DNA from: Agrypnia vestita
Taxonomy: Eukaryota; Arthropoda; Insecta; Trichoptera; Phryganeidae
Length of the DNA: 64,000 nt
NCBI GenBank assembly: GCA_016648135.1
Contig: JADDOH010010985.1
Span: 46,261 to 110,260, forward strand
Direction of reading: 5' to 3'
A program made the translations under genes and the position numbers. Numbering within the stretch: the stretch's first letter is position 1; each line of letters starts with the position of its first letter. Positions 53,375 to 64,000 of this stretch are shown piece after piece. The notes under the pieces are model-generated. The model had not been told where the DNA came from and searched no databases. It was given only the letters and a program-made list of their open reading frames with translations.

Positions 53375-54280
53375 AAAATATCACTTAGAAGATATTAGAT
53401 AAGAAACATTTCAAAATACGAACAGTTTAAGAAATAAGTCAAATAGTTGATTTTGGACAACGATGTATTGTAACATTGTCCACACGTCTCAAATGGTTTC
53501 TGTGTAATAAAAATTACTACTTCTAAATGGTTTCTGATTTTGAACTACAATTTCGCATGTAAATACTGCTACCATAAGCTCGAGCTTTGGTTCATATTAT
53601 GGGGAGTATAATGTCTGTAAAATGTTGTAACATTAATTTATTATAAAAAACATTATCATGTGTCTAATATATAAATAAATAAAATAAAATATTATATATG
53701 CAGCACAACCAAATGATGAAATAAAGTTAAGAAAATTCCTTAGAGTTTAGAAATAAGATATTGTTTAATCAATTAACAACAGTTCACCTGAACATACAAA
53801 CATACACACAAAATATATACACCAAGCACTCGCTCACCAGTTAAGAGTAGTTATTCCTCTCTTAGTGTAATGTCATTGTTATAATATTCTCGGACAAAAT
53901 AAACGGGACTTACGTTTTGACGTCAAACGTCAAAATTGACGAAGTGTACAATGTCATATAGAGTAATAGCAGTCAATACACGATTGTTACGTTAATTTGC
54001 TATCTTAAGAATTGACGATTTGTTATCTGATACAACGACATTATGTAGTGCATGTTGTACATAAGTAGGTAGTGATTTAATAAACATAAATATATAAATT
54101 GATTATACACGCTACACACAAGTGATAACTTAACAGAAATATTAAATAAACAAATGATAAGTTATTTATGGTTATTGTGTTTAGTTTTGTGGTCCTCCAT
54201 GTTAATTTTTAATAAAATTTAAAATAAATTAAACTTTAATAAATATTATTATTAAATTTTCAAAGGAAGCAAACACTTGG
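53375..54280. other. Unassigned AT-rich stretch
   Basis: No gene or repeat family recognised. Confidence 0.45.
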
Positions 54281-54341
54281 TGGTGATACATTATAATTAA
54301 ATAAATAATAATAACTTTATTACACACCACTTATATTTATT

Positions 54342-54389
54342 AAAAATCCAACCAGGTTTCGCTACTACCGTAGCTTCTTCAGGGATCTT
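54342..54389 (-). ncRNA. Hammerhead ribozyme motif, complete (family G-HH, left arm)
   Basis: 7-bp stem I AAGATCC/GGATTTT, CTGAAGA, stem II GCTAC/GTAGC with GGTA loop, GAAACCTGGTT with a 2-bp stem III and cleavable T. All core positions kept. Confidence 0.78.
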
Positions 54390-54428
54390 AACTGTTAAGA
54401 TCCCTGAAGATCCTTTAACTTAAATGTT

Positions 54429-54476
54429 AAGATCCCTGAAGAAGCTACGGTAGTAGCGAAATCTGGTTGGATTTTT
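54429..54476 (+). ncRNA. Hammerhead ribozyme motif (family G-HH, right arm)
   Basis: Same as the left arm except GAAATCTGGTT in place of GAAACCTGGTT, which turns one stem III pair into a wobble. Confidence 0.68.
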
Positions 54477-54539
54477 AATAAATATAAGTGGTGTATAACA
54501 AAGTTATTATTATTTATTTAATTATTATTATTAAGTTCT

Positions 54540-54960
54540 GCTGGTTGTGTTATTTTAAATATGACAGCTGTTTCGGCTTGTAAGGCCATTGTCAAACAAT
54601 GGATATACCACGTATAATCGACTTATTTATAAGATTTAAGTTACTCCTTCCCCTATGGATAATTAGATGTTTTCGGTGAAGCCCTATATTAAGATTCTTT
54701 TTTCCCAGGTACTTATCTTTAAAGATTTCCCGGTTTATAAAATTTTATGTTCCTCTTAATTTCATAAAAATCCCCGTTTTCTGTACGTGATTAAATGAAT
54801 AACTTTGAAAGTATCTCTATTTAGTTGTAATTTTATTTACGCTCATGAGATTAAACATTATTTTAATTTATGGACTTGATTTTGGGTTTCTTAAACAAAT
54901 TAAGAAGTGGTGGCCTTACAAGCTGAAACAGCTGTTATATTTATTTATTTAATTATTTAT
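54540..54960. mobile_element. Fold-back element with decayed hammerheads (family H)
   Basis: GACAGCTGTTTCGGCTTGTA (left) mirrors TACAAGCTGAAACAGCTGT (right). The complement reads TTGACAATGGCCTTACAAGC then CGAAACAGCTGTC, a hammerhead layout with damaged CTGANGA boxes. Confidence 0.45.
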
Positions 54961-55384
54961 TTATTTAATGTTTATGGAAGACCAACAGCACAAAAAAAGC
55001 ATAGAAAACATTGATACAATATAGATGGCCGATTACAGGTCTCCACATTTAGAAATATGTCAGTAATGATAAAAATTTATGTCATAATATGTATAATATA
55101 ATAATATATCGCAGAAAGCAGTTAGATGCGTAGGGTAGACAAGAAAGCTAGAGATTATTCCGTAACATTTCTTTAAAAACTAAAGATTGTCGTTGTAAAA
55201 ACGGAAATTATTACATCATTATTTTCGTATATATGCCATGATAATTCCTGATCATTTTTTACAATATGAACTTATAAAAGTCCGGAACAAACTATTTACG
55301 ATAGGAATGTTTTTCTGCTTAAATAAGTATTTTCAGAACAAAATCAAAATTGTATTACAAAAAAAAATAGCGGCATTTCAGTAC

Positions 55385-55472
55385 AATTTAAATTGGTAAT
55401 CCTCGGTGACTGCATTCAAAACATTTTTTAATTTTTTGAATATTGCTTCCTTTGCTTTTATATCCTATATAC
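55385..55472 (+). mobile_element. K-family element, single terminus
   Basis: Shares TAATCCTCGGTGACTGCATT and ATTGCTTCCTTTGCTTTTAT with the right end of the 33.4-kb element. Confidence 0.45.
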
Positions 55473-55517
55473 ACACTCCGATAAAGAAACTTTGACACAA
55501 TAATAACATGTTCTTAC

Positions 55518-56000
55518 CTTTTACTGAAACTGACTAAAAATGAAACAGGGTCACAGAAAATCTAATTGTAACAGTGCACAAATTCACTTTAATATTGCAC
55601 TTATATCTGCAACGCCGTATCTTATCACTAAAACTGTCACCACGTGAATGGACATAAAACAGTTATAGTTATTACTCACAATTTAATTCACAAAAAACGA
55701 GGAAATTTCATTCCAGTTTCGACACTCAAAATTCGTAGGTAGTCAAAAATTTTCTGAACTTTATTTCACGGACGCACGGCGTCCGATTTATCAGAGTTTT
55801 AACAGATTAGCCAAGACCTCGTGTTGATTGTACGCAATCTGGACATAGATTATTATTTAATCAATCAATGCAGACGGGGAATTGACACTCGCTATCGACA
55901 GATAAGACGCCGAAGAAACAGTTGAGGACCGAGACGCGGCGTAAGTTTGCGCGCGAACGCGAGCGGCCGACGAATGGCGACTTCTCGCGGGTCAGCATTT
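55518..56000 (-). promoter_or_regulatory. GC-richer block with 5'UTR-like exon and strong donor, possible distal promoter of the transporter
   Basis: Read on the minus strand, a CpG-rich stretch (about 55900-56000, CGCGAACGCGAGCGGCC) is followed by 400 bases without TE similarity, ending TTTCAGTAAAAG|GTAAGAA (donor at 55517). The next unpaired acceptor on this strand seen in the window is 13202-13203, just before the transporter ATG. If they join, the first intron is about 42 kb. It could instead be the first exon of an unrelated transcript. Confidence 0.4.
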
Positions 56001-56059
56001 CACTCGCAAAGGAATATTAAAGGTCCGTTCACACCGCGCTGCTTTAATAACGCGCGTTA

Positions 56060-56550
56060 TTTTATCGTAGTTATCCTCTTTTGGCGGATTAGGGTAAATC
56101 TTTTATTGTAACGGAAGTTGCGCACGCGCCTGTGCGCATTGTAGCGGGAATGCGTGTAGGGGGAAGCAGCTTGTAGCGGAAATGCGAGAAAACGAATGCG
56201 CGCGTGTCCATTAAGCTGTCGAAAAATTATTCAATTGAAATAAGTGTCTTTGTTGTCTCTTTCAATGCAATATTTGCTACATATGAAAGCCGGCTAGTAT
56301 GGGAATAACGTGTCTATATTATGATACGTCAATGGTTCCGGCAATATAAATGATGTATCGAGTACCAATCATAAATATATCTTCAATCATAAATGTGTTC
56401 AGAAGCTGACGATTGATTGGTTAATTGCAAATTAGAACTGTTTATTGAATCACGATTATAGGTGCGTTTTAGGATTTCATGTCACTGTGGATGTTTTTTT
56501 TTGCAAAAACGACGTAATTGTCAGACATTCGTTTTCAAAACAAAAAAAAA
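56060..56550 (+). repeat. U-family repeat
   Basis: TGCGCATTGTAGCGGGAATG, GAAGCTGACGATTGATTGGT and CATTCGTTTTCAAAACAAAA recur in the same order at 61430-61545 and 62275-62505. GC-rich left part, AT-rich right part. Class unknown. Confidence 0.6.
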
Positions 56551-57750
56551 TCATTAATAATAGTTACATTTGTACCACTTCAAAAAGAAATATTGAAAAT
56601 GTAACTACATTAAAGAAAAAAATATATTTATTTTTATATTTTTTATTTTTTATGAGGTCATTTTTTTATAAGATCATGTATGTATATAGGTACTTAAGCA
56701 CGCATGATTTAACATCCTGGTTACTTTCTATATTATGATTGCGCTAAATTTGCAATGTATGTAATGCGTTTTTTTTTCATAAATGTTAATCAAATCGTAT
56801 GTTTCTTTTTTAAGAAACGAGGTGTACCTACAGCTTATTTTAAAATACATTTAGATATTATTGAATGTGTAAAAATATTACACATACATTATTTAACGTT
56901 CGAGTCTATTTAAGGCGAGATACATCGAAATGTTTATTTTCTTACGTCAATTTGATTTTTGCTGACGGCAATTATATTTTTGATGTTTAATTTCTGGGTA
57001 AGACTATATGTTTGGTTGGAAATGTGTCAAATTCGAAAGCGTAGACGGCGACAGATCATCTGTACTGTTATCGCTTCAAAAACGCAGTGTGCAGTGCGTA
57101 GTTTCGCCATTACCAGATTAAAAAAATAACCAAATAGTATGAAAAGCAGCAATCAACGGGCGATAGTTAATTGCAGATACTAACATCCGCACAGTGGGCA
57201 CTATCGGCCGCGTAGCGGGCTTGATGACAGTATTAAAGAATTAAAGAATAAGTGATTTTAGAGAAGAAAATATTTTGAAAGGATTCTAAAAAATGATACA
57301 GTTTCAATATACACATTGAGATTAATAAGATTTCCAATAAATAAAAGCATAAAATGGTGCAATCCGCCATTTTAACTGAAACACCGGTCAGAGCGAATGA
57401 CGTCACGCCTAAGTAACCATCATCATGTCTTTGAACTGTTGTCATAGACACAATGCAATGTTTACTTAGGTTTAACGTCACGCAGACGTCATTGCACATG
57501 CGGGCGTTTTTGCGCGAAATTAAAAATAGATAGACGAAAATGCAATTATTTGCGTAAAAACTTAGTTTATTACTGAAATAATGTTGTTTTCGGTAAAAGT
57601 AGACGTGTACCTACATTATAGAAGGTTATTTTAAAATCTGACATCACGCCTACTGAAGATACCAATGGCGCATAGCGAGCACTAATGGCCAGTATAGCCT
57701 GTGGGGCCTAGCAGCAAGTACTAGTAATGTATCAATCCCAATAAAAAGTT
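56551..57750. other. Unassigned sequence upstream of the candidate distal promoter
   Basis: No coding frame with family resemblance. Lies 5' of the GC-rich block on the minus strand. Confidence 0.4.
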
Positions 57751-57751
57751 C

Positions 57752-57950
57752 GAGCAGCTTGTTGGTCTTATGGATAGGGCTCTCGCCTCGTGATCCAAAG
57801 GTCGCGGGTTCGAATCTCACTCCAGACCAGCAAGTAGGTCCTATTTTCATAGAACAAGGGTTTACCTTAGTTTGAAAATAGTAGGAATATTGATGTGACA
57901 CGTATTCCGTGCTCGCGTCTCTATTTATTTAAAATAAAAATTAAAAATGA
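57752..57950 (+). mobile_element. tRNA-derived SINE, plus-strand copy
   Basis: Head CTTGTTGGTCTTATGGATAG, B-box GGTTCGAATCTC, body and AAAATAAAAATTAAAAAT tail. The only full-length plus-strand copy in the window. Confidence 0.82.
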
Positions 57951-57956
57951 CTTCGT

Positions 57957-58456
57957 TGTCTGTCTGTCCGTCTGTATCTTCCTGTAACGTCGTGTTTCGG
58001 AATAATCCAAGAATATGGTCCCGTTGTTCATACAATGAAAATAAGTATTTCACTATATAATTTAATGTCCTGTTAATTTAATCTAACTAAAATAATCGTA
58101 ATCTAAATTAAACAACCAAACCTAATAACCTAACCTAGCCAAACCTAATAACCTAACCAAACCAAACCTAATAACCTAACCTAACCTCATATATTGCCTA
58201 TGAAATATCAAAATATGCAGTGCATTTTTCGAAATTTTAAAATTTTATTTAATACTTACTTTTTAAACGTAAATTATCTTTCATTTTGTTATTAGCACAT
58301 TCAATAATATAGCGAAATAATCATTTTCGTTGTATATGCAATGGGACCATTATCTTGGATTTAGCCCGTGTTTCTTCTCTTTTCTTCGTTTTATCTTTTT
58401 TTCTTAATTTTTTTGACACCTTAAAGTACCGTCATTTTCTGACGGGTTGCAGCTAG
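57957..58456 (+). mobile_element. Helitron-like element, 3' end defined
   Basis: Ends CCGTCATTTTCTGACGG hairpin plus GTTGCAGCTAG|T. Starts around the CTGTCTGTCCGTCTG motif typical of this family. An unrelated palindromic MITE with CCTAA-rich centre is inserted within (57985-58375). Confidence 0.55.
57985..58375. mobile_element. Palindromic MITE with CCTAA-rich centre, inverse copy
   Basis: AATCCAAGAATATGGTCCCG and GGGACCATTATCTTGGATTT ends; centre contains AACCTAACCTAGCC and AACCTAACCTAACC. Inserted in a Helitron. Confidence 0.65.
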
Positions 58457-58929
58457 TGTATAAATAAATTAGACAGTGTGCGTGATTAACATGTTTGAGG
58501 TCTGACGCCGAGGTCTGTACCGGCAATTTTTATTCCGAGACTGAAGATAATTGGAACAATAAACCTACACGTGGTGCAGTACTGCCAGCGCAGTTTATCA
58601 ATGGCCGTGAATTTCTAAGAGCTGTGAAATATTATCCGAGAGCCGCGAGGATGAGCGCAAATGGACAGCAGATGAACTATTATACAGATATTATACAGAT
58701 AATGAACTATTATAAATAATTGACAAGACAGATAAGGCGTTACGCTACCGGCGTTTTAATTTGCATAAATGTTGTTTGTGGCCTATAAATGTGACGATTA
58801 ATCAACAGGAACATCGTAATCTTATCAAAATATAAATAATTCTCTTTCTAACAGTCTATATGACAATACTTTGTTATAAAGATTTTTTTTTTGAGAACAC
58901 ATGCACATTTACCGAATAATATTAAATAA

Positions 58930-59100
58930 CTAGCTGTAATCCGTCAAAAATGACGGTACTTTTACATGTCAGATCCTAAGGAATGAAAAAAATGAAAAAA
59001 AAACATTTTCAAATAAAAAAAAATCGTTTTTTTTTGCTATATACAAGTTACGGGCGTTACACGAAGTTACGCGGACGGACGAAATTATTATAATTGGGAT
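58930..59100 (-). mobile_element. Short Helitron-like element
   Basis: Minus strand runs from TTCGTCCGTCCGCGTAACTT to hairpin CCGTCATTTTTGACGG and ATTACAGCTAG. It faces the 58456 Helitron end about 475 bp away. Confidence 0.55.
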
Positions 59101-59384
59101 AAAAATTTACAATATATTTTCTAAAAATATACATATAAAAAAATTATAGAAGTGAGTTATTTATGTTTTTTGATTTATATACCGCTTGGAAGTTAAAACT
59201 ACCGAGGGCCGGTTGTATCAACTTGAATTATAGTTGGTTTTATAATTATAGTGGTACATTTTTGACATGTGTCATAAAAATCGTTTTTATTTGTTCGGCC
59301 GTATTCTGAAAATAATATAATAATAATTTTAAGATTGTTATACCAACACTTAATAGACGAGAATAAAAAAAAATAAACGATTCG

Positions 59385-60150
59385 TCGATATGACGGTTAT
59401 CCATCAAAAGTTCATCCAACGCAAAAATGACAATTTTGTCATAATTTTACATCGGGACGAAGAAATTAATAAGTGCATCTGAAATAATCTTTTTTTTATA
59501 AGCTTTAAATATAGTATTAGTACTTATTTCATGTAATTGTGAGGTTACGTTTGCGATAGGTACTTCGGTATTCCGTTTAAAGCTCTGTTAGACCAGACCG
59601 CTTGGTTAAGAAGGTACCGAATAAAGGTATTTAATTTGAGAGAGAACAGATATGTGAAATTATACAAATCTACTTATTTAAATAGGCACGACAAACATCT
59701 TTTTATTATTATTGTTAACAGCTTATCTTATCCATAATCGAAGAAAGAGTACATCACCTACCCACCTTGTCACCTATCCTGCGGCTTATAATGTAAAGTC
59801 ATCAAACGTGATGAAATGCAGGTAACGAATTAATTGTCAAAAATGCCTAACGTAAAAATTCATCTAGTTAATAAAAGTTAGGAAAATCGATTTATGAAAA
59901 AAATGAACAAATTAGGAAGGAATGTAAAGCTGATCTTAAGCATACTAAATAGTATTAAAAAAGCAGGGTATTGTAAAAATTTCTAAAAAGGAGAAAATAT
60001 ATAAGTAGATAGTCATAGAACTAAAAGCGAAGCCAATTAAATCAAAAGCCTTGAAATCAATTCTTACTGCATTTAGCTGAAATTAATAAAACTAAATTAA
60101 AACTCTTGGCATTTTAAATTTTATTAAAACGTAAGTATATTTATTATATA
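59385..60150. other. Unassigned AT-rich stretch
   Basis: No gene or named repeat seen. Confidence 0.45.
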
Positions 60151-60541
60151 CTAGCTGTGCCCGCGCGGCTTCGCACGCCTAGATTTTATGTAACTTTTAG
60201 TCATATTTTATCAATTTGTGTATTAACCTTAACGTATAGATATATGTCGTCCTGAACTTTTTTATAGAACTTTTTGAGTTCTACAATTTAGAAAGTATTT
60301 GAATATCTCTTACTGTTAAGGCAGCGTTCGTAAAAAACGCATCGCTCGACCATTTTTCATCGACTTTAGTTGTAAAATAGGTCACCGCGAAAAAACCTTT
60401 TATTTCAATGAGATAATATATAGCCTTCGTTCACCCTGAAAGTTCATTCTAAATATTGGTAAAATAATTTTTGAAATCAGATGAGTGGTTTCGGAGATTA
60501 TCCAAACTTATAAACTTTACCTCTTTATATATAAGAATAGA
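60151..60541 (-). mobile_element. Complete non-autonomous Helitron
   Basis: Minus strand begins TCTATTCTTATATATAAAGA and ends CGTGCGAAGCCGCGCGGGCA then CAGCTAG between A and T. 391 bp. Confidence 0.83.
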
Positions 60542-60600
60542 TTTAGATTAACTATTTACAATTCATTATAAAATACGATTTACTATAGAACACAATCTAC

Positions 60601-60839
60601 TATAGCTGGACCGCATTCAAAAGAATGTGCGCAAAAAATATTTGTGTTGTTACGATACAAAAAATGAACACATAAGAAGTTTTTCTAGTAAGTAAGTAAC
60701 CTTTTTTAAACTAAAAAATATATATTTATTTGGAATATAATATTGAGGCTTGTAATACGGGCTTGCTAAGCAACTTTCCCCCGCTTTCTTCTTACCGGAC
60801 AAAGCTAGGGAATGGTCTTTTGATTGTGGTCGACCTATA
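60601..60839 (+). mobile_element. TATAG-type MITE
   Basis: Begins TATAGCTGGACCGCATTCAA and ends TTGATTGTGGTCGACCTATA. 239 bp, nearly the same as the 29.1-kb copy throughout. Confidence 0.72.
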
Positions 60840-61429
60840 ATACGTACAACGAATATTGAATGTTATTGATTTCAAAATGAAAAACAAGTGTTTTTATTTC
60901 CATATGTGTTTGACAACGAAATTGTTATATTTAGATAACATTTCTGTAAGTATTCATGTAATCAAACTCGATAAAATATTCGACAATGATCAGTGTAGAT
61001 TTTTACAACTCGTTAATATTTTGTCATTATTTTAGTTTTTAAGTATAGCTTCTACCGCGCGTAAGCGAGTACATGTAGGTACGATTTTTTTTTAAATAAT
61101 TTTCTCCTACCTCAATGTACCCGAGTACTTTTGTTTTACAAAATGGTCACCGTTTCCGGTGTTAACAGAGGAATCAATGTGAAAAGTGACGGGCGACCTA
61201 AATTTACATAAAGGTACACGAAAATTGAATTAGGTCATATTCTTGTTTATTGTCACTTTAGAAGGAAACTTCCCAGCGGGGAATAATTAATAGTAGATGG
61301 CTCAGGGCCCCGCTGGGCCACACTTTGTTGTGCCCCACGAGGTCAGGGGGATGTGAGATTTATGGGAGGTCAAGCCGGGCCAAAGTTAAGGGTATTCAAC
61401 AACTAAAAAAAATATTTAATATTTTATAA

Positions 61430-62505
61430 GGTTAATTTGGGGTACAATTTTTATTGTAAAAAAAGTTGCGTATACGCAGAGTGCGCATTGTAGCGGGAAT
61501 GCGAGACCACGAAATGCGCGCGCTTCCATTCAGCTACACAAACACACTAACACAATACAACCTCATATATATGATATATTTTCTATTATGTTACTTTAAA
61601 CACTTTATTATCTATTTACTATGTTTTGAACCTACACAATATTGTAAACTATGCCTGTCTCAACACAGATATTTCTAGTGAGGCAGGCACAGTCCAAACA
61701 AAATTTTATACTTAAAATTAAATAGAAATATAAAAAGATGGGGAATTTTGGATGAGGATGATGTGCGTGACGGATTTGGAGAAACTGCTTTTAAGGGTCA
61801 CCTCAGGATTCTTCGAAGTCGTAGAATGCTTGATGATTTTATTACCTCGATAAAACAGTTACAAGTGATACATAAGTACGATTACAAAGACAATGATAGA
61901 TACTCGAAGGGCGAGAGCCTCCGGGAGTCGGGAGTCCTGGGAGACTGACATGCAAAGGCCGTTTGCTGTCTTTTATTCAGTTTTCCGAACAAAGAACTTT
62001 CTTGAAGTCTGGCTGTGTGTTGGATGAATCGTCGGAATTGCTGACGATGCAATGACCTGTAGACGGCTCGTGTACCCTGCTTGTGCCTCGATTTGCTTAT
62101 GTGGCATTCTTGTCACGTATGTGTGTGTGGTTTAGATTGGTGGTTTATGTCGCACCTGTAAATCGCCCTTGAAGTGTCTCTTACTCAAAAACGGCGCTAT
62201 ATAAATTAATATAAACATAAACATTATGTATTGTGGTATGAAATGCCACAAACTGTAAAAAAATGTTGATTCCAAATTAGTGTTTCAATTATATATTTGT
62301 AAATAATGTATTCTCAACCATCTTGAATCGTGTACCAATCATAAAGATTCTTAATTCGAAAGCTGACGAATGATTGGTTACTGAATTGAAAATTAGAACT
62401 GTTTATTGAATTACGATTTAAAGTATGTATTAGGATTAAATTTTATTGTCGATGTTTTTGCAAAAGCAACGTAATCGTCAGATATTCGTTTTCAAAACAA
62501 AAAAC
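61430..62505 (+). repeat. U-family repeat, split copy
   Basis: Same landmarks as 56060-56550, separated by the 61545-62235 insertion. Confidence 0.55.
61545..62235 (+). other. Non-LTR 3' scraps inserted in a U-family repeat
   Basis: TGCCTGTCTCAACACAGATA hairpin tail at 61650-61740, then unrelated 3'UTR-like sequence ending GGCGCTATATAAATTAATAT and AAACATAAACA. It separates two halves of a repeat seen whole at 56.1-56.5 kb. Confidence 0.35.
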
Positions 62506-62509
62506 ACAT

Positions 62510-63445
62510 TCATTCAATACGGCTGTCAAAGTTGTAGTTTCGAAACTTTCGAATACGGAATTGTTTTAGGCCAAAAATCGATGAAACATGAAAGTGTGCA
62601 AAGCTGTGGCATCTATATCTTAGCAAAGACGCAAACTGTTTCATGTTACGCCCAATCATCAGGGCTTAAATAATACGTTTAACTGTCGGAAGGGGAAATT
62701 TAATTAAAAATGGTTATAACTATTTCATGGGTGTCGGCTAAAAATAAGTAAATACTTTTCTTTAGGAACCGGCATGTAAAAGAACCGTCATTTTTGATGA
62801 ATTACATCTAAGACACCCTGTATTTTCATACAATATTCACCTCCAAGCATATTTTAGAATGGGCTAATTTTTATTAAGAAGTTAATCGACAGACACAATG
62901 ATAATTTTATGGTATATTCACACTTCATTCTCAGACAAATTAAGTAATTACCTACTGTAGATTATAATTTGTAAAAACTTTCCACTGAAACCTCGTAAAT
63001 ATTATAAGTCAATGTTTGTCAGTGAGATAACTAATGCAAACAATTATGCTTTTAAAAATACATTAACAAAACTATGAAGATTATGACAGTCGTCCGTTAT
63101 GCGTCTTTGACACGGTACTACCAAAAATGTTAGACCGGCCCTAAAGCCCCCAGAATTAATTATCCAAAAAAATATTAGCGTTCCCGACGTAAATCGCCGG
63201 GATCAAGATTGGGGATGGACTTGACAGGAACGGGATGGGAAAGGAAGGTAATATGGGAACGATATTGATGGAAAAGTTTCGGGTGTCGTTGATGAAATAA
63301 GAGATATAGGCGTAATTGTAGACAAACATTTTTATACGTATCTACAGACGATTAAGAACTTTAGGTTTCTTATTTAGATTATGCAAAGATTTCAAAAAAT
63401 TTAAACTATTTTATTATTATTTAAGAGCCTGATTAGACGATAGAC
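62510..63445. other. Unassigned, with two solo transposon ends
   Basis: A degenerate Helitron end (CCGTCATTTTTGATGAATTA) near 62790 and a lone Harbinger terminus (AGACCGGCCCTAA) at 63133-63145. No gene. Confidence 0.45.
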
Positions 63446-63447
63446 GT

Positions 63448-63892
63448 ACCAGTATAAATTGGCGTGCGAGGGAGGGCGTCCCTGTCGCGTAACAGAAGTT
63501 GCCAGGGTGTAAATTTATTACACAATAAATAATGTACAGAATGTCCGGTGACCGGTGTCGAAGCCTTTAATAGAAATTTGGTCGGGCAACACTAAAGAAA
63601 CGAACCAGTAATGGCGGTCGCTCTATCTGTCAACCTATCAAACGGTAATATCGGTCCATTATTTGCCTTTTCAGCTTCGCAAAACTTTAGTACTTCATTG
63701 GCAATTGTTCTTGCATCATCCCGGACTGTTTTGGATGTTTGGACATAATAATTCAGTGTATATTGGTGATCAAGATGTCACAGCTCCCGAGCAAATACGA
63801 AATTGAAGTGAATGACAGGGCGAGGGGTTACCGCCGGGTGCGGGCGGGGCGGGTTTTAGTTCCAAAGTCGCCGCACGCCAATTTACGTTGGA
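63448..63892. mobile_element. Probable MITE
   Basis: CAGTATAAATTGGCGTGCG is mirrored by CGCACGCCAATTTACGTTG. GC-rich ends, AT-rich centre. Class not determined. Confidence 0.5.
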
Positions 63893-64000
63893 CAAGCAAT
63901 AGTACTAGAATTTAATTCAGTTGTTTGGACGCGTCATTATGCAGTATGAGTAATTTAAGAGAGTCCTTAATAAATGTATGAGATTTATCAATTATAAGCT

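Larger units (their letters stand above)
54285..54532. mobile_element. Fold-back element with a hammerhead in each arm
   Basis: AATAATAATAACTTTATTAC and its complement around AAAGTTATTATTATTTATTT bound two 100-bp arms separated by 39 bp. Arms end outward in CACCACTTATATTTATTAAA-type sequence. Confidence 0.72.

Noticed and set aside
13650..54960. Penelope reverse transcriptase or GIY-YIG endonuclease near the hammerheads
   Set aside because: Looked for and not found; the RT fragments present are CR1/Jockey- or RTE-like.
56445..56738. 97-codon frame
   Set aside because: Lies in the U-family repeat, which recurs at 62.4 kb with the frame not kept.
1422..57950. tRNA-like segments with good B-boxes
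   Set aside because: Several near-identical copies with a common body and A-rich tail show they are SINEs, and no full cloverleaf forms.
61748..61948. 66-codon acidic frame
   Set aside because: Embedded in non-LTR 3' sequence; not recognised and not supported by splice sites.

Overview
The window looks like an AT-rich insect nuclear genome segment. Evidence: spliced genes with GT-AG introns, 5'-truncated non-LTR retrotransposon scraps, tRNA-derived SINEs, small Helitrons of the TCTATACTAATATTATAAAG...CTAG type common in insects, many MITEs, and short TTAGG-type (insect telomere-like) runs. The order cannot be fixed from sequence alone.

Host genes sit at the left end on the minus strand. Seven coding exons between 13193 and 892 join in frame into an SLC7/LAT-family amino-acid transporter, with the 3'-terminal exon lying off the left edge. 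Its 7.5-kb intron (12418-4902) contains a second minus-strand gene of three coding exons (11405-9074). That gene encodes a 228-residue coiled-coil protein that I tentatively compare with the kinetochore subunit CENP-K. A GC-richer block at about 55518-56000 ends, on the minus strand, in a strong splice donor. It may be the transporter's distal 5'UTR exon and promoter, in which case most of the window (13.2-55.5 kb) is one first intron.

The rest is mobile DNA. Identified: complete non-autonomous Helitrons (15204-15663, 60151-60541, 45123-45635) and several further Helitron 3' ends; a tRNA-derived SINE family; a PIF/Harbinger element with a truncated transposase (49334-50207); hAT, pogo-like and unclassified fold-back MITE families; about a dozen reverse-transcriptase fragments of at least two non-LTR groups; a four-copy 241-bp tandem array (25253-26217); and minisatellites inside Helitrons.

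The most interesting content is a set of hammerhead-ribozyme (HHR) motifs. Three are essentially complete by eye (13727-13768 minus, 16174-16213 plus, 54342-54389 minus): the CTGANGA box, stem II, GAAA, a 2-bp stem III and a complementary stem I are all present. Several more are decayed. They occur singly or as inverted pairs at the mirror ends of fold-back elements, and share an AT-rich GTGGT-type 3' module. The one at 16174 lies in a 265-bp insertion flanked by identical 40-bp direct repeats. The minimal stem III matches HHRs described in Penelope-like retroelements, but no Penelope reverse transcriptase or GIY-YIG domain was seen here.
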